A program made the position numbers and the translations under genes. A DNA stretch of 64,000 nucleotides. It comes from an uncultured Pelagibacteraceae bacterium. GTDB lineage: Bacteria; Pseudomonadota; Alphaproteobacteria; Pelagibacterales; Pelagibacteraceae. This document shows, one piece after another, positions 11,406 through 21,884 of this stretch. The stretch lies in NCBI GenBank assembly GCA_902543295.1, contig CACBXW010000001.1, forward strand, positions 248,001 through 312,000, in the 5' to 3' direction. The stretch's first letter is position 1. Every line of letters begins with the position of its first letter. The notes below the pieces were generated by a model, which was not told where the DNA came from, ran no database searches, and saw only the letters and a program-made list of their open reading frames with translations.

Positions 11406-11428
11406 TTTTCATTGAGAATAGTTATCAT
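11398..11428 (+). promoter_or_regulatory. candidate Fur-type iron box region
   Basis: GATAATCATTTTCATTGAGAATAGTTATCAT resembles overlapping GATAAT/ATTATC hexamers; lies upstream of an iron-uptake operon. Confidence 0.5.
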
Positions 11429-11480
11429 CCGCATTGCAGGACAAAATACGTTTAATAAAAATATAAATTTAAGGAGTAAA

Positions 11481-12503
11481 ATGAGAAAATTAACAATAAT
11501 TTCATTGTTTTTTGCTTTAATTTCAAGTTTTGCGATTGCAGCTGAAGTCAATATTTTTAGTGCAAGACACTATGACTCTGACATTCAATTGTATGAAAAG
11601 TTCACAGCAGCAACAGGAATTAAAGTAAACGTAGTATCAGGTAAAGATAAAGCCCTGCAGAAAAGAATTACTGAAGAGGGAGCAGACTGTGTTGGAGATT
11701 TATATATCACAGCTGATGCTGGCAGATTAGGTGCATTTGCAGCTAAAGGAATGATGCAAAATGCAGGTTGGTCAAAAGCAATTAAGGATGCAGTACCTGC
11801 ACAATTTAGATCTGCTAAATGGACTGGAATAGCTAAAAGAGCAAGAATAATTTATTATTCACCTGAAAGAGTAAATGCAAACGAACTTAATGGCATGACT
11901 TACGAAGGTCTAGCTGATCCAAAATGGAAAGGTAGATTAGTAATTAGAAAATCTAACAACATTTATAACCAATCTTTAGTTGCTTCACTAGTTAAGAATA
12001 ATGGTAAAGCAAAAACTGCAGAATGGTCCAAAGCTGTTGTAGCAAACATGGCTAGAACTCCAAAAGGTAACGACCGTGCTCAAATCATGGCTGTTGCGGC
12101 TGGAGAAGCTGATATTGCTGTTGCAAATACATACTATCATGCATTGATGTTATCTGGAAAAAAAGGTGCTGAACAACAAGAAGCAGCAAAAAAAGTAATG
12201 CCTTTTTTCCCTAATCAACAAGATAGAGGAACGCACATTAATATTAGTGGAGCTGGTATGCTTAAACATGCACCAAACAAAGCTAATGCTGTAAAATTAG
12301 TTGAGTTTTTATTATCAACAGAGGCTCAAAATCACATTGTAAATAATACTTTTGAGTATCCAATGATCAGTGGTGTAACACCTAATGATTTAGTTCCAGG
12401 CAAAGAGATGAACTTTGTAATGGATACTAAAACAAGTGTTAAGTCATACGGTGCAAAACAAGCAGATGCATTAGAAGTAATGTTGGCTGCAGGTTGGAAG
12501 TAA
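11481..12503 (+). CDS. Fe3+ ABC transporter substrate-binding protein (start moved from 11412 to ATG at 11481)
   Basis: AAGGAG RBS before ATG 11481; signal peptide; EVNIFSARHYDSDIQLYEKFTAATGIKVNVVSGKDKALQKRI (FbpA/FutA-like). Confidence 0.92.
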   Translation: MRKLTIISLFFALISSFAIAAEVNIFSARHYDSDIQLYEKFTAATGIKVNVVSGKDKALQKRITEEGADCVGDLYITADAGRLGAFAAKGMMQNAGWSKAIKDAVPAQFRSAKWTGIAKRARIIYYSPERVNANELNGMTYEGLADPKWKGRLVIRKSNNIYNQSLVASLVKNNGKAKTAEWSKAVVANMARTPKGNDRAQIMAVAAGEADIAVANTYYHALMLSGKKGAEQQEAAKKVMPFFPNQQDRGTHINISGAGMLKHAPNKANAVKLVEFLLSTEAQNHIVNNTFEYPMISGVTPNDLVPGKEMNFVMDTKTSVKSYGAKQADALEVMLAAGWK

Positions 12504-12677
12504 ATGATAGCTGTTAAAAAAAAATTTACTACGGAAGTTGATTATAATAAATCTTCCAAAGCATGTCCTGCATGTGCTTCGGAGTGTGAAAAAATCAATA
12601 AACGTGTAAATAATAGAAAATTGTCTGAAATTAAAACTAAGGAGGTTCCGCATATCCTAAAAGTATTTAATTTTTGA
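12504..12677 (+). CDS. 57-aa Cys-containing mini-protein (MIAVKKKFTTEVDYNKSSKACPACASECEKINKRVNNRKLSEIKTKEVPHILKVFNF), not in supplied ORF track
   Basis: Open frame whose ATG immediately follows the TAA of the Fe3+-binding protein gene; CPACASEC cluster. Confidence 0.5.
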   Translation: MIAVKKKFTTEVDYNKSSKACPACASECEKINKRVNNRKLSEIKTKEVPHILKVFNF

Positions 12678-12690
12678 TTTTCTAAAGTTT

Positions 12691-12724
12691 GTGCCTATGG
12701 TTTGGTCTCCTAAGCCATGGGCAC
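12691..12724 (+). terminator. stable stem-loop between Fe3+-binding protein gene/mini-ORF and permease gene
   Basis: 13-bp stem GTGCCTATGGTTT / AAGCCATGGGCAC (two G-U pairs), 8-nt loop, followed by a short TTTT. Confidence 0.6.
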
Positions 12725-12760
12725 TTTTGATATTCATGATTATAAGGCGGATTATAATAT

Positions 12761-14371
12761 ATGAAATTTAATTCCTGGTACCTTTCTTCATTTTTAGTTT
12801 CATTTGTTGTTGCAATTCCAATTTTAACTGTGTTTGCAAGTTTCTTCCAAGAAACAACTAATTACTTTGATATTTTAAAAAATACATTTTTAATTGAATA
12901 TATTTATAATTCCTTAATATTACTTTTAGGAGTTTTAGTTCTTACATTATTCTTAGGTGTTGGCAGTGCATATGTAGTTTCATTTTATGATTTTCCAGGC
13001 GTTAAATTTTTTAAATGGGCTTTAATATTATCTTTTGCAGTACCTGCTTACATTTATGCTTATTCATTAACTGCTTTTTTTGAAAACTTTGGAACACTAT
13101 ACTCAATATTGAAATCTTTATTTGGACCTGGTGAATATAATCAATCCATTCCAAAATTTGATGGTATGCTTGGTGCTATTTTATCTATTTCTTTTTCACT
13201 ATTTGGATATGTTTACGTTTTAACTAGAGCATCTTTTCATTATCAGTCTCAAAATTTAATAGAATTAGGACAAAATCTAGGTTTTTCAAAATATAAATCT
13301 TTCTTTAAAATCATTTTACCATCTGCAAGACCAGCTATAGTTGCGGGTTTAGCATTAGTTGCTATGGAAACATTATCAGATTTTGGAGCAGTATCATTTT
13401 TTGGAATAGCAACTCTTACTACTGGAATATATGATTCATGGATATCTTTTGATGATTTAGCTTTTGCAAATCAACTCTCATTTTTTTTACTATTATTTAT
13501 TCTAGGACTTTTTTTTATTGAGAATATCTCAAGAAAAAAAGCTCAATATCACTCTCCAGTTAAGGGAGGAATCAAAGAAAAGAAGAAAATTAAATTAAAC
13601 TTTTCAAAAGGTTTTTTAGCATTCGGATTTTGTTTTTTAGTTTTTTTAGTCAGTTTTTTATTCCCTGTTTTACAAATGTTGTATTGGACAATAATTTTTC
13701 CAAAAAATTTATTTGATTTAAATACTTTTCAATTATTTATAAACACAATTTACCTGGTATTTTTATCAAGTGTTGTTCTAGTAATTTTTTCTTTTATTTC
13801 AAATTATGGAAACAGAGTAACTAAAAGTAAATTCTTAAATTATCTTACAACATTTTCTATTACTGGTTATGCAATCCCTGGTGTAATTTTAGCTGTAGCA
13901 TTCATCACTTTTATTGCTTGGTTTGATAATACTTTTATAAAAGCCTTTGAATTTAATTCTATAAAGAGAGTATTTATAGGATCTATTTTTGGTTTAGTAA
14001 TAGTTTATTTTATCAGATTTTATTCATTAGCTTATAACGGTTTGAAAACTGGTTATGAAAGAATAAATAGGTCAATTGATGAAAGTTCTTATCTTCTTGG
14101 TTACTCGAAAATAAAAACCTTTTTAGGAATTCATGTTCCTTATTTAAAAAATTCTGTTTTTCTTATAGGGATATTGATTACTATAGAAGTAATAAAAGAA
14201 TTACCTATAACTTTGATATTGAGACCATTTAACTTTGAAACATTTGCTACAACAGCATATATTTTTGCATCTCAAGATCTCTTAGAAGCTGCAGCAGTTC
14301 CATCATTATTCTTGATATTAATTGCAAGTACATTTATTTTGATTACGTCTAAATTTATTTTGAAAGACTAA
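12761..14371 (+). CDS. Fe3+ ABC transporter permease (FbpB-like, fused double permease)
   Basis: Many TM segments; two permease EAA-like loops (ELGQNLGFSKYKSFFKIILPSARPAI; ESSYLLGYSKIKTFLGIHVPYLKNS). Confidence 0.9.
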   Translation: MKFNSWYLSSFLVSFVVAIPILTVFASFFQETTNYFDILKNTFLIEYIYNSLILLLGVLVLTLFLGVGSAYVVSFYDFPGVKFFKWALILSFAVPAYIYAYSLTAFFENFGTLYSILKSLFGPGEYNQSIPKFDGMLGAILSISFSLFGYVYVLTRASFHYQSQNLIELGQNLGFSKYKSFFKIILPSARPAIVAGLALVAMETLSDFGAVSFFGIATLTTGIYDSWISFDDLAFANQLSFFLLLFILGLFFIENISRKKAQYHSPVKGGIKEKKKIKLNFSKGFLAFGFCFLVFLVSFLFPVLQMLYWTIIFPKNLFDLNTFQLFINTIYLVFLSSVVLVIFSFISNYGNRVTKSKFLNYLTTFSITGYAIPGVILAVAFITFIAWFDNTFIKAFEFNSIKRVFIGSIFGLVIVYFIRFYSLAYNGLKTGYERINRSIDESSYLLGYSKIKTFLGIHVPYLKNSVFLIGILITIEVIKELPITLILRPFNFETFATTAYIFASQDLLEAAAVPSLFLILIASTFILITSKFILKD

Positions 14372-15426
14372 TGGCTAATAATTTTTTTGAAATTGAAAAT
14401 GTATCTTTTGCAGCTGGCGGGAAAAATAAAGTTAATAATGTTTCTTTAAAAATTGAAAATGAAGGTGAAATTGTATGTTTACTTGGTCCATCTGGCATAG
14501 GTAAAACCACAATATTAAGAACTATTGCAGGTTTAGAAAAAATTAATAAAGGTAAAATTAATCTAAAAGGCAGAACAATTTCTTCTGAAAATATTCATAT
14601 CGAACCAGAAAATCGTAATATTGCTCTATCATTTCAAGAGAACAGCTTATTTCCTCATTACAATATAGAAAAAAATATTAATCTTGGCTCAGATAGAGTG
14701 AAAGATGATAAAAAAATACAAACTAAAGAAGTAATTAATTTTTTAAACTTAAACAAAATATTAAATAAATTTCCGCATGAGATAAGTGCTGGCGAAGCTC
14801 AAAGAGCATCTCTAGCAAGATCTTTAGTTTCTCAACCTGATTTATTAATGCTTGATGAGCCATTATCTAATGTAGATCAAAGTTTTAAGGAGGAAATTCA
14901 AGTTGAATTAAAACAAATTTTAACAAATTCTAAAATAACTACAATAATTGTAACACACGACTCTTATGAAGCTTTTTATCTAGGCAGTAAATGTGGAATA
15001 ATATTAGATGGTGAATTAAAGCAATATGATGATCCATATAATGTTTATCATTTACCAAATTCAGTAGAGGTAGTTAATTTTTTAAATAGAGGAACTTTAA
15101 TACCAGCTGAAGTTACTAGTCCAAAAAGTCTTGAAAACGAGGATTTAGGAACAATCACAGGAAATTTTGCAAGACCGTTCCCAATAGGATCTAAAGTAAA
15201 ACTTTTAATACAGCCAGAAGACTTACAACATGATGATGCGAGCAATCTCAAACTTGAAGTAGTAGATAGAAAATTCAGAGGTTCAAATTTTATTTATACA
15301 TTAAAAACATTAAGTAATAAATTAATACCAGTTTTTGTGCATTCTCATCATATTCATCAACATGAAGTTGATGAAAAATTTGGTATAAAAAGACCTATTC
15401 ATATTGATCATATTGTTTGCTTTTGA
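14371..15426 (+). CDS. Fe3+ ABC transporter ATP-binding protein (FbpC-like)
   Basis: Walker A GPSGIGKTT, signature ISAGEAQRASLARSL, Walker B LLMLDEPLSN. Confidence 0.93.
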   Translation: MANNFFEIENVSFAAGGKNKVNNVSLKIENEGEIVCLLGPSGIGKTTILRTIAGLEKINKGKINLKGRTISSENIHIEPENRNIALSFQENSLFPHYNIEKNINLGSDRVKDDKKIQTKEVINFLNLNKILNKFPHEISAGEAQRASLARSLVSQPDLLMLDEPLSNVDQSFKEEIQVELKQILTNSKITTIIVTHDSYEAFYLGSKCGIILDGELKQYDDPYNVYHLPNSVEVVNFLNRGTLIPAEVTSPKSLENEDLGTITGNFARPFPIGSKVKLLIQPEDLQHDDASNLKLEVVDRKFRGSNFIYTLKTLSNKLIPVFVHSHHIHQHEVDEKFGIKRPIHIDHIVCF

Positions 15427-15452
15427 ATTTAATTATATAAATCCAAATATGT

Positions 15453-17891
15453 ATGAAAGAGTTACCTAAAAGCACTAAAGTAGTTGTCATTGGAGGTGGT
15501 GTTGCTGGAACATCATGTGCTTATCATCTGGCAAGATTTGGATGGAAAGATGTGGTTTTGCTTGAAAGAGATTTACTCACCTCAGGAACTACTTGGCATG
15601 CAGCAGGTCTTCTTGGTCAATTAGGTGCATCATCAACAATTACAAAAATAAGAAAATATTCTTTAGATCTATATAAAGATTTAGAAAAGACTACAGGATT
15701 ATCAACTGGAATAAAGCAAAATGGTGCAATTACAGTCGCATCTACCAAAGAAAGAATGCAAGAACTGCTAAGACAAGCAACAACTGCTCAATTATCAGAT
15801 GTTGAAGTAGAAGTTCTAGATAAAAAACGTTTGAAGGAATTGTACCCCGTTTTGCATAGTGAAGATATTGTAGGTGGTGTTTACATGCCAAAAGATGGTC
15901 AAGCAGATCCAGTTGGAGTAACCAATGTACTTGCTAAAGCTGCAAGAATGGAGGGTGCAAAGATTTTTGAAAAATCTCCTGTAAAAAAAATTTTAATTAA
16001 AAATTCTAGAATTAGCGGTGTAGAGACTGATAAAGGTGTCATTGATTGTGAATACGTTGTTATGGCAACAGGAATGTGGTCAAGACAATTAGGTGAAGAA
16101 ATAAATGTGAGTGTGCCTTTGTATCCAAACGAGCATTTTTATATCATTACAGAACCAATAAAAGATTTACCTCAAAATCTTCCAGTATTGAGAGATTATA
16201 ATGCTTGTTTATATTTAAAAGAAGATGCAGGGAAAATGCTTGTTGGTATTTTTGAACCAAAGGCAAAACCAGCTTTTAAAGATACAGGAAGAGTGCCAGA
16301 CAATTTTTCGTTTGGCGAACTGCCAGATGATTTTGATCACTTTGAACCTTACTTAGAAAAATCATTTCATAGATTGCCAATGTTAGAAAGTGCAGGAATA
16401 AGAAAATTCTTCTCTGGTCCGGAGTCTTTTACTCCAGATACTCAATATTTATTAGGCGAAACCCCTGAAGTTAAAAATTTATATACATGTTGTGGCTTTA
16501 ATAGCATTGGAATTGCTAGTTCAGGAGGAGCGGGGAGAGTTACAGCTGAATGGATGATGAATGGACATATTAATGAAGATTTATTTTCAGTAGATATTAA
16601 AAGATTTCAAAAATTCCACTCATCAAAAAACTTTATTATGGAAAGGGTAACAGAAACACTTGGTGATCTTTATGGTATGCATTGGCCATTTAAACAGCAC
16701 AATACATCAAGAAATCAAAAGCTTTTACCTTATCACGAGGAATTAAAAAATGCTGGAGCTTGTTTTGGAGTTGCAGGAGGTTTTGAAAGACCAATGTGGT
16801 ATTCATTAAATGGTAAAGAGCCTAAGTATGAATATAGTTTTAATTATCAAAATTGGTACCCATCAGCAAAGCATGAAACTTTAAATGCAAGAAAAAATGT
16901 TGGACTTTTTGATTTTTCAACTTTTTCAAAGTTTGATTTAAAAGGGGAAAAAACTCATGAAGAACTTCAAAAATTATGTACCGCTAACATTAAAAACGAA
17001 ATTGGCAAAACAACATATACTCATATGCTGAATGAAGATGGTGGAATAGAAACAGATTTAACTGTTGTATGTATGGATAAAAACTTTTTTAGAGTTGTAA
17101 GCTCTGCAGCTACTAGAGAACACGATAAATACCATATCTTAAAATATTTAGATGAAGACGTATCTTTTAAAGATGTAACAGAGAATATTTGTTGTTTAGG
17201 ATTGTTTGGTCCAAAGAGTAGGGAGATGATCTCGAAAATAAGCAATGATGATTTTAGTAACGATAAATTTAAGTTTGGAACTGGAAAGTTCATAATGATA
17301 AATGGTGTTAAAGTTTGGGCTCAACGACTTTCTTACGTTGGTGAATTAGGATTTGAGCTTTATGTTGACTCAAGTTTAGCTAAGGATTTATATGAAATTC
17401 TAATTGAAGAGGGGAAAAAATTTGAACTATCTCATTGTGGAATGCATGCAATGGATATTATGAGAATGGAAAGTGGATTTGTTCACTGGGGTCACGATAT
17501 TTCGCCAGAAGAAAATCAGTATCAAGCAGGTTTAAAATTTGCAATTAGTTATAAAAAAAATGTAAACTTTATTGGAAAAGATGCCCTATTAAAAATTAAA
17601 GACCAAAAATTAGATAAGAGAATGATGATGTTTACTCTTAAAGACAGCAAACCTGGTGAACCACTTTTACTACACGAAGAACCTATTTATATGGATGACA
17701 AAATAATTGGTAGAACAACTTCAGGAAATTATTCTTTTTGTTATGATAAAAATCTATCATTTGGATATGTCAATTCTGGAAATACGATTGAAACATTAAA
17801 AGATAAAAATATATACATTGAAATTGAAAAACAAAAATATCCAGTTGAAGTATTAGAAAAACCTCTAAACAATAAAGATTTTAAGAACTAA
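15453..17891 (+). CDS. FAD/GcvT dimethylglycine/sarcosine dehydrogenase-like protein, second copy
   Basis: [42 protein letters not shown]-terminal GcvT-like region; similar length and layout to 1484..3916. Confidence 0.88.
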   Translation: MKELPKSTKVVVIGGGVAGTSCAYHLARFGWKDVVLLERDLLTSGTTWHAAGLLGQLGASSTITKIRKYSLDLYKDLEKTTGLSTGIKQNGAITVASTKERMQELLRQATTAQLSDVEVEVLDKKRLKELYPVLHSEDIVGGVYMPKDGQADPVGVTNVLAKAARMEGAKIFEKSPVKKILIKNSRISGVETDKGVIDCEYVVMATGMWSRQLGEEINVSVPLYPNEHFYIITEPIKDLPQNLPVLRDYNACLYLKEDAGKMLVGIFEPKAKPAFKDTGRVPDNFSFGELPDDFDHFEPYLEKSFHRLPMLESAGIRKFFSGPESFTPDTQYLLGETPEVKNLYTCCGFNSIGIASSGGAGRVTAEWMMNGHINEDLFSVDIKRFQKFHSSKNFIMERVTETLGDLYGMHWPFKQHNTSRNQKLLPYHEELKNAGACFGVAGGFERPMWYSLNGKEPKYEYSFNYQNWYPSAKHETLNARKNVGLFDFSTFSKFDLKGEKTHEELQKLCTANIKNEIGKTTYTHMLNEDGGIETDLTVVCMDKNFFRVVSSAATREHDKYHILKYLDEDVSFKDVTENICCLGLFGPKSREMISKISNDDFSNDKFKFGTGKFIMINGVKVWAQRLSYVGELGFELYVDSSLAKDLYEILIEEGKKFELSHCGMHAMDIMRMESGFVHWGHDISPEENQYQAGLKFAISYKKNVNFIGKDALLKIKDQKLDKRMMMFTLKDSKPGEPLLLHEEPIYMDDKIIGRTTSGNYSFCYDKNLSFGYVNSGNTIETLKDKNIYIEIEKQKYPVEVLEKPLNNKDFKN

Positions 17892-18762
17892 TTTTCTTTT
17901 TTTTACTTTCGGCCTGAACAAATAAAACTCCAAAAACAATTATTCCAATAACTCCAAAGGTTTTGTTAAAATCAAAAGGTACTCCAAATATATAAAAATT
18001 TATTAATGTTGACCAAATTAATTGTGAATATTGAAAATTAGTTACAAAAGATAAATTTGATAGCTGAATTGCAAATATAATTAAAAGGTGGCTAGTAAAA
18101 CCTAATACACCAAGAAATATCAACCAAACCCAAAACCCTTTATTCTCAATAGGAGTCCAGTCTAACATTACATAAATAGAGAAAACAATAGCCCCTACAA
18201 CAGCAGCATAAAATAACGCCACTAAAGGATCATTATTACCAGAAATAAATTTTGTAAAAAATTGATATAAAGCCCAACATACTGGTGGTACTAAAGGAAA
18301 AATTAAGTCTAAACTTAAGACTTTCATACTAGGACTCATTGAATAAATTATGCATCCGAAGCTTAACAACATTAAAATTATACCTTTCGGTGAAAGAATA
18401 TCTTTTAAAAATAATGCTGTTAAAATTGATACTATTAATGGAGCTGAGAAAAACACTACATATATATCTACTAGGTCAAATTTTTGTAAAGAATGAATGA
18501 AAAAAAAAGTAGCAAAAACCATTAATATAGATCTAATAATATTAATTTTAAAATTGGTTTTTAAGTTTAACTTAGGTTTTAATATCGCGAATAAAATTAA
18601 AATAATCACAAAGTGAAAAAAAAATCTGCCCCAAATTACTTGATTTAATGGCATTAATGTTCCTAGATATTTCGCAGTAGAATCTTGGCAAACTAAAATA
18701 AAAAATCCAGATATAGATAAAATTATAACTTTGGTAATAGATTTATTTTTAAGAAAATTCAT
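17881..18762 (-). CDS. EamA/DMT-superfamily transporter
   Basis: About ten TM segments, DMT-like arrangement. Confidence 0.8.
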   Translation of the reverse strand: MNFLKNKSITKVIILSISGFFILVCQDSTAKYLGTLMPLNQVIWGRFFFHFVIILILFAILKPKLNLKTNFKINIIRSILMVFATFFFIHSLQKFDLVDIYVVFFSAPLIVSILTALFLKDILSPKGIILMLLSFGCIIYSMSPSMKVLSLDLIFPLVPPVCWALYQFFTKFISGNNDPLVALFYAAVVGAIVFSIYVMLDWTPIENKGFWVWLIFLGVLGFTSHLLIIFAIQLSNLSFVTNFQYSQLIWSTLINFYIFGVPFDFNKTFGVIGIIVFGVLFVQAESKKKKISS

Positions 18763-18777
18763 AATTTTGATTAAATT

Positions 18778-19851
18778 TTAGACTGAACTAAGATTATCTA
18801 AAATTTTTTTTGAACATTGTTCTGTATTACTAGAGCCTTGAAGATCTTTTGTTCGACTGTCTTTATCTTTAAGAGTTAATTCAATTGATTTTACTATTCT
18901 ATCAGAAGCTTCTTTTTCACCTAAGTAATCTAACATCATTGCAGCTGACCAAATTTGACCTATTGGATTGGCAATTCCTTGACCTGCTATATCTGGTGCA
19001 GATCCATGAACTGGTTCAAATAATGATGGGTATTTATTTGTTGGATTAATGTTTCCAGATGGTGCAATTCCAATAGTTCCTGTGCAAGCTGGCCCTAGAT
19101 CTGATAAAATATCTCCAAAAAGGTTTGATGCGACTATCACATCAAAACGTTCAGGACTTAGAACAAATCTAGCAGCTAATATATCAATATGGTACTGATC
19201 AGTTTCCACATCAGAATAGTTCTTTTTATTCTCATTAAATCTTTCATCCCAATAAGGCATTGTAATTGATATTCCATTTGATTTTGTTGCACTTGTTAAT
19301 TTTTTTCTTTTTCTTTTTTTAGCCAATTCAAAAGCAAATTGTTGAACTCTATCTATTCCATATTTTGACATTACTGTTTCTTGAATAACAACTTCTCTAT
19401 CAGTACCTTGATACATTCTCCCACCAACTGATGAATATTCTCCTTCAGTATTTTCTCTAACAATTATCATGTCAATATCACCAGGTTTTTTATTAGCTAA
19501 TGGAGCATTTACACCCTCAAAAAGTTTTACAGGTCTTAAATTAATAAATTGGTCAAATTCTCTTCTAAATTTTAACAATGATCCCCAAAGGGTTATGTGG
19601 TCAGGGTATTTATCTGGCATACCAACTGCACCAAAGAAAATTGCATCGTGTTTAATTAATTTATCTTGCCAATCATCAGGCATCATTTTTCCATGTTTTT
19701 CATAATAATCACATGATGCAAAATCATAATCCTCTATATTTAATTTGAATTGATGTTGTTGAGAAATTTCTTTTAATATTTTTTGTGCTTCAGGTACAAC
19801 TTCTTTGCCAATGCCGTCACCAGCAATAGAAGCTATAGAATATTCTTTCAT
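18778..19851 (-). CDS. isocitrate/isopropylmalate dehydrogenase family (tartrate/D-malate dehydrogenase-like)
   Basis: IAGDGIGKEVVPEA; IIVRENTEGEYSSVGG; NLFGDILSDLGPACTGTIGIAPSGNINP. Confidence 0.85.
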   Translation of the reverse strand: MKEYSIASIAGDGIGKEVVPEAQKILKEISQQHQFKLNIEDYDFASCDYYEKHGKMMPDDWQDKLIKHDAIFFGAVGMPDKYPDHITLWGSLLKFRREFDQFINLRPVKLFEGVNAPLANKKPGDIDMIIVRENTEGEYSSVGGRMYQGTDREVVIQETVMSKYGIDRVQQFAFELAKKRKRKKLTSATKSNGISITMPYWDERFNENKKNYSDVETDQYHIDILAARFVLSPERFDVIVASNLFGDILSDLGPACTGTIGIAPSGNINPTNKYPSLFEPVHGSAPDIAGQGIANPIGQIWSAAMMLDYLGEKEASDRIVKSIELTLKDKDSRTKDLQGSSNTEQCSKKILDNLSSV

Positions 19852-20886
19852 CTATTTAGCGAATGTGTCGTTAAATTGCTTAGTAACTCTGACAAAAGTT
19901 GTGCACTTGCTTAATTGTTTTAAAGAGGGTGCCCCAACATATGTACAACTACTTCTTACACCACCTAAAATATTTAAAATGGTATCATTAATTTTACCAC
20001 GGTACTTAACTCTTACTGTTCTGCCTTCGCTACTTCTGTAGTCTGATAATCCACCATAATGTTTGTTATTTGCGGTTTCAGAACTTGATCCGTAAAATTC
20101 GACATATTTAGAACCATTAGATTTTACTAATTTTCCTTTACCTTCATCATGACCTGCAAACATTCCTCCAAGCATAACAAAATCAGCTCCTCCACCAAAT
20201 GCTTTAGCAACATCACCTGGACATGTGCATCCGCCATCTGCAATGATATGTGCACCTAATCCATGAGCAGCATCAGCGCATTCTATTACTGCACTTAACT
20301 GTGGATATCCAACTCCAGTTTGTATTCGTGTCGTACAAACACTACCTGGTCCAATTCCAACTTTAACAATATCTGCACCTGATAAAATTAATTCTTGAGT
20401 CATATCAGCAGTAACAACGTTACCTGCTATGATTGTTTTAGTTGGATATTTATCTCTAACAGATTTTAAAAATTTACTAAAATGCTCTGAGTAACCGTTT
20501 GCAACATCAATACAAATAAATTTAATGAAACTAAATTCTTTTAAAACTTTATCTAAATTTTGAAAGTCTTCTTCTTTTGTTCCAATACTTAAAGCTACAT
20601 TTGGATATATTGATTTTATTTTTTTAAATTGTTTAATTTTCTTTACATCATGTTGTTTTGTTAAACATGTAATCATTCCATAATCAGATAATTTTTCAGC
20701 AACACCAAGGACGCCTACACCATCCATGTTAGCTGCCATTATAGGAATTCCAGACCATTCGTTTTTACTGTATTTAAAACGATAGGTTCTCTTTAAATTA
20801 ACATCTTTTCTACTTTTAAGAGTGCTTCTTTTAGGTCTAAAAAGTACGTCGGAATAATCTAGTTTTAGCTCTTCTTCAATTCTCAC
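19852..20886 (-). CDS. guaC: GMP reductase (GTG start at 20886 preferred: [22 protein letters not shown])
   Basis: GMP reductase-like N-terminus, [59 protein letters not shown]. Confidence 0.88.
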   Translation of the reverse strand: MRIEEELKLDYSDVLFRPKRSTLKSRKDVNLKRTYRFKYSKNEWSGIPIMAANMDGVGVLGVAEKLSDYGMITCLTKQHDVKKIKQFKKIKSIYPNVALSIGTKEEDFQNLDKVLKEFSFIKFICIDVANGYSEHFSKFLKSVRDKYPTKTIIAGNVVTADMTQELILSGADIVKVGIGPGSVCTTRIQTGVGYPQLSAVIECADAAHGLGAHIIADGGCTCPGDVAKAFGGGADFVMLGGMFAGHDEGKGKLVKSNGSKYVEFYGSSSETANNKHYGGLSDYRSSEGRTVRVKYRGKINDTILNILGGVRSSCTYVGAPSLKQLSKCTTFVRVTKQFNDTFAK

Positions 20887-21008
20887 AAAAATGAAGATAT
20901 ACATCCAATGAATGATAATTCAATTTAATAATTGACCTTATTAACGTTGTATTTGAACAATTTTAAAATTACTGATTGAATTATAAAAATATATATTAAA
21001 GTAAATAA

Positions 21009-21884
21009 ATGTTTGAAGGTTTTAAGAGCAGATACATAAAAGTTAAAAAAGGGAAAGTCTTTTGCAAAGTTAAAGGAGAAGGACCACCTTTATTATTACT
21101 CCATGGTTATCCTCAAACTCATTTAATGTGGCACAAAACAGCTCCAGAGTTATCTAAAAGTTTTACAGTGGTTGCAGCAGACCTAAGAGGTTATGGAGAC
21201 AGTTTAGCTCCACCATCTGATAATAAACATTTTAATTATTCAAAAAGAGAAATGGCTAATGACATGAAACAAATGATGGTAAAATTGGGATATCCTAAAT
21301 TTTTTGTTGCAGGTCATGATAGAGGTGGAAGAGTTGCTCATAGATTAGCAAGAGACCACAGAAAAAACGTGCTTGCTCTCAGCGTTTTAGATATTTGTCC
21401 AACTTTAGATATGTACGAACTAACTACTAGAGATTTTGCAAAAGCTTACTTTCATTGGTTTTTCTTAATTCAACCAAAATGGTTACCAGAAAGAATGATA
21501 ATGAGTGATCCAAGGAAATGGATGAAGTATTGCTTAGATAAATGGTCTGGCAATCATAAATTTGGAAAAGTTGAAGAGGGTTATCTAAAGTGCTTTAAGC
21601 AACCAAAAAGAATACACGGATCATGTGAGGATTATAGAGCATCTGCTACAATTGATCTTGATCATGACAGGAACGATCGTAAGAAAAAATTAAATATTCC
21701 TGTTCAAGTTTTATGGGGAAAAAATGGAGTTATAAACAAACAATTTAAACCTATAAAAATTTGGCAAAAATATTCAAATAAAAAAGTTGTCGGAGTTGCT
21801 GTTAAATCTGGACATTTTATACCAGAGCAAAATCCCAAAGAAACAATTAAACAATTAAAAAGTTTCTTTTTAAAAAATGTTTAA
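21009..21884 (+). CDS. alpha/beta hydrolase, haloacetate/fluoroacetate dehalogenase-like
   Basis: GEGPPLLLLHGYPQTHLMWHKTAP; GHDRGGRVAHRL; LDICPT; YFHWFFLIQP; GHFIPEQNP. Confidence 0.78.
   Translation: MFEGFKSRYIKVKKGKVFCKVKGEGPPLLLLHGYPQTHLMWHKTAPELSKSFTVVAADLRGYGDSLAPPSDNKHFNYSKREMANDMKQMMVKLGYPKFFVAGHDRGGRVAHRLARDHRKNVLALSVLDICPTLDMYELTTRDFAKAYFHWFFLIQPKWLPERMIMSDPRKWMKYCLDKWSGNHKFGKVEEGYLKCFKQPKRIHGSCEDYRASATIDLDHDRNDRKKKLNIPVQVLWGKNGVINKQFKPIKIWQKYSNKKVVGVAVKSGHFIPEQNPKETIKQLKSFFLKNV

Noticed and set aside
12471-12653. Minus-strand 60-aa ORF
   Set aside because: Overlaps the end of the Fe-binding protein gene and the plus-strand CPAC mini-ORF; antisense shadow with no recognisable domain.
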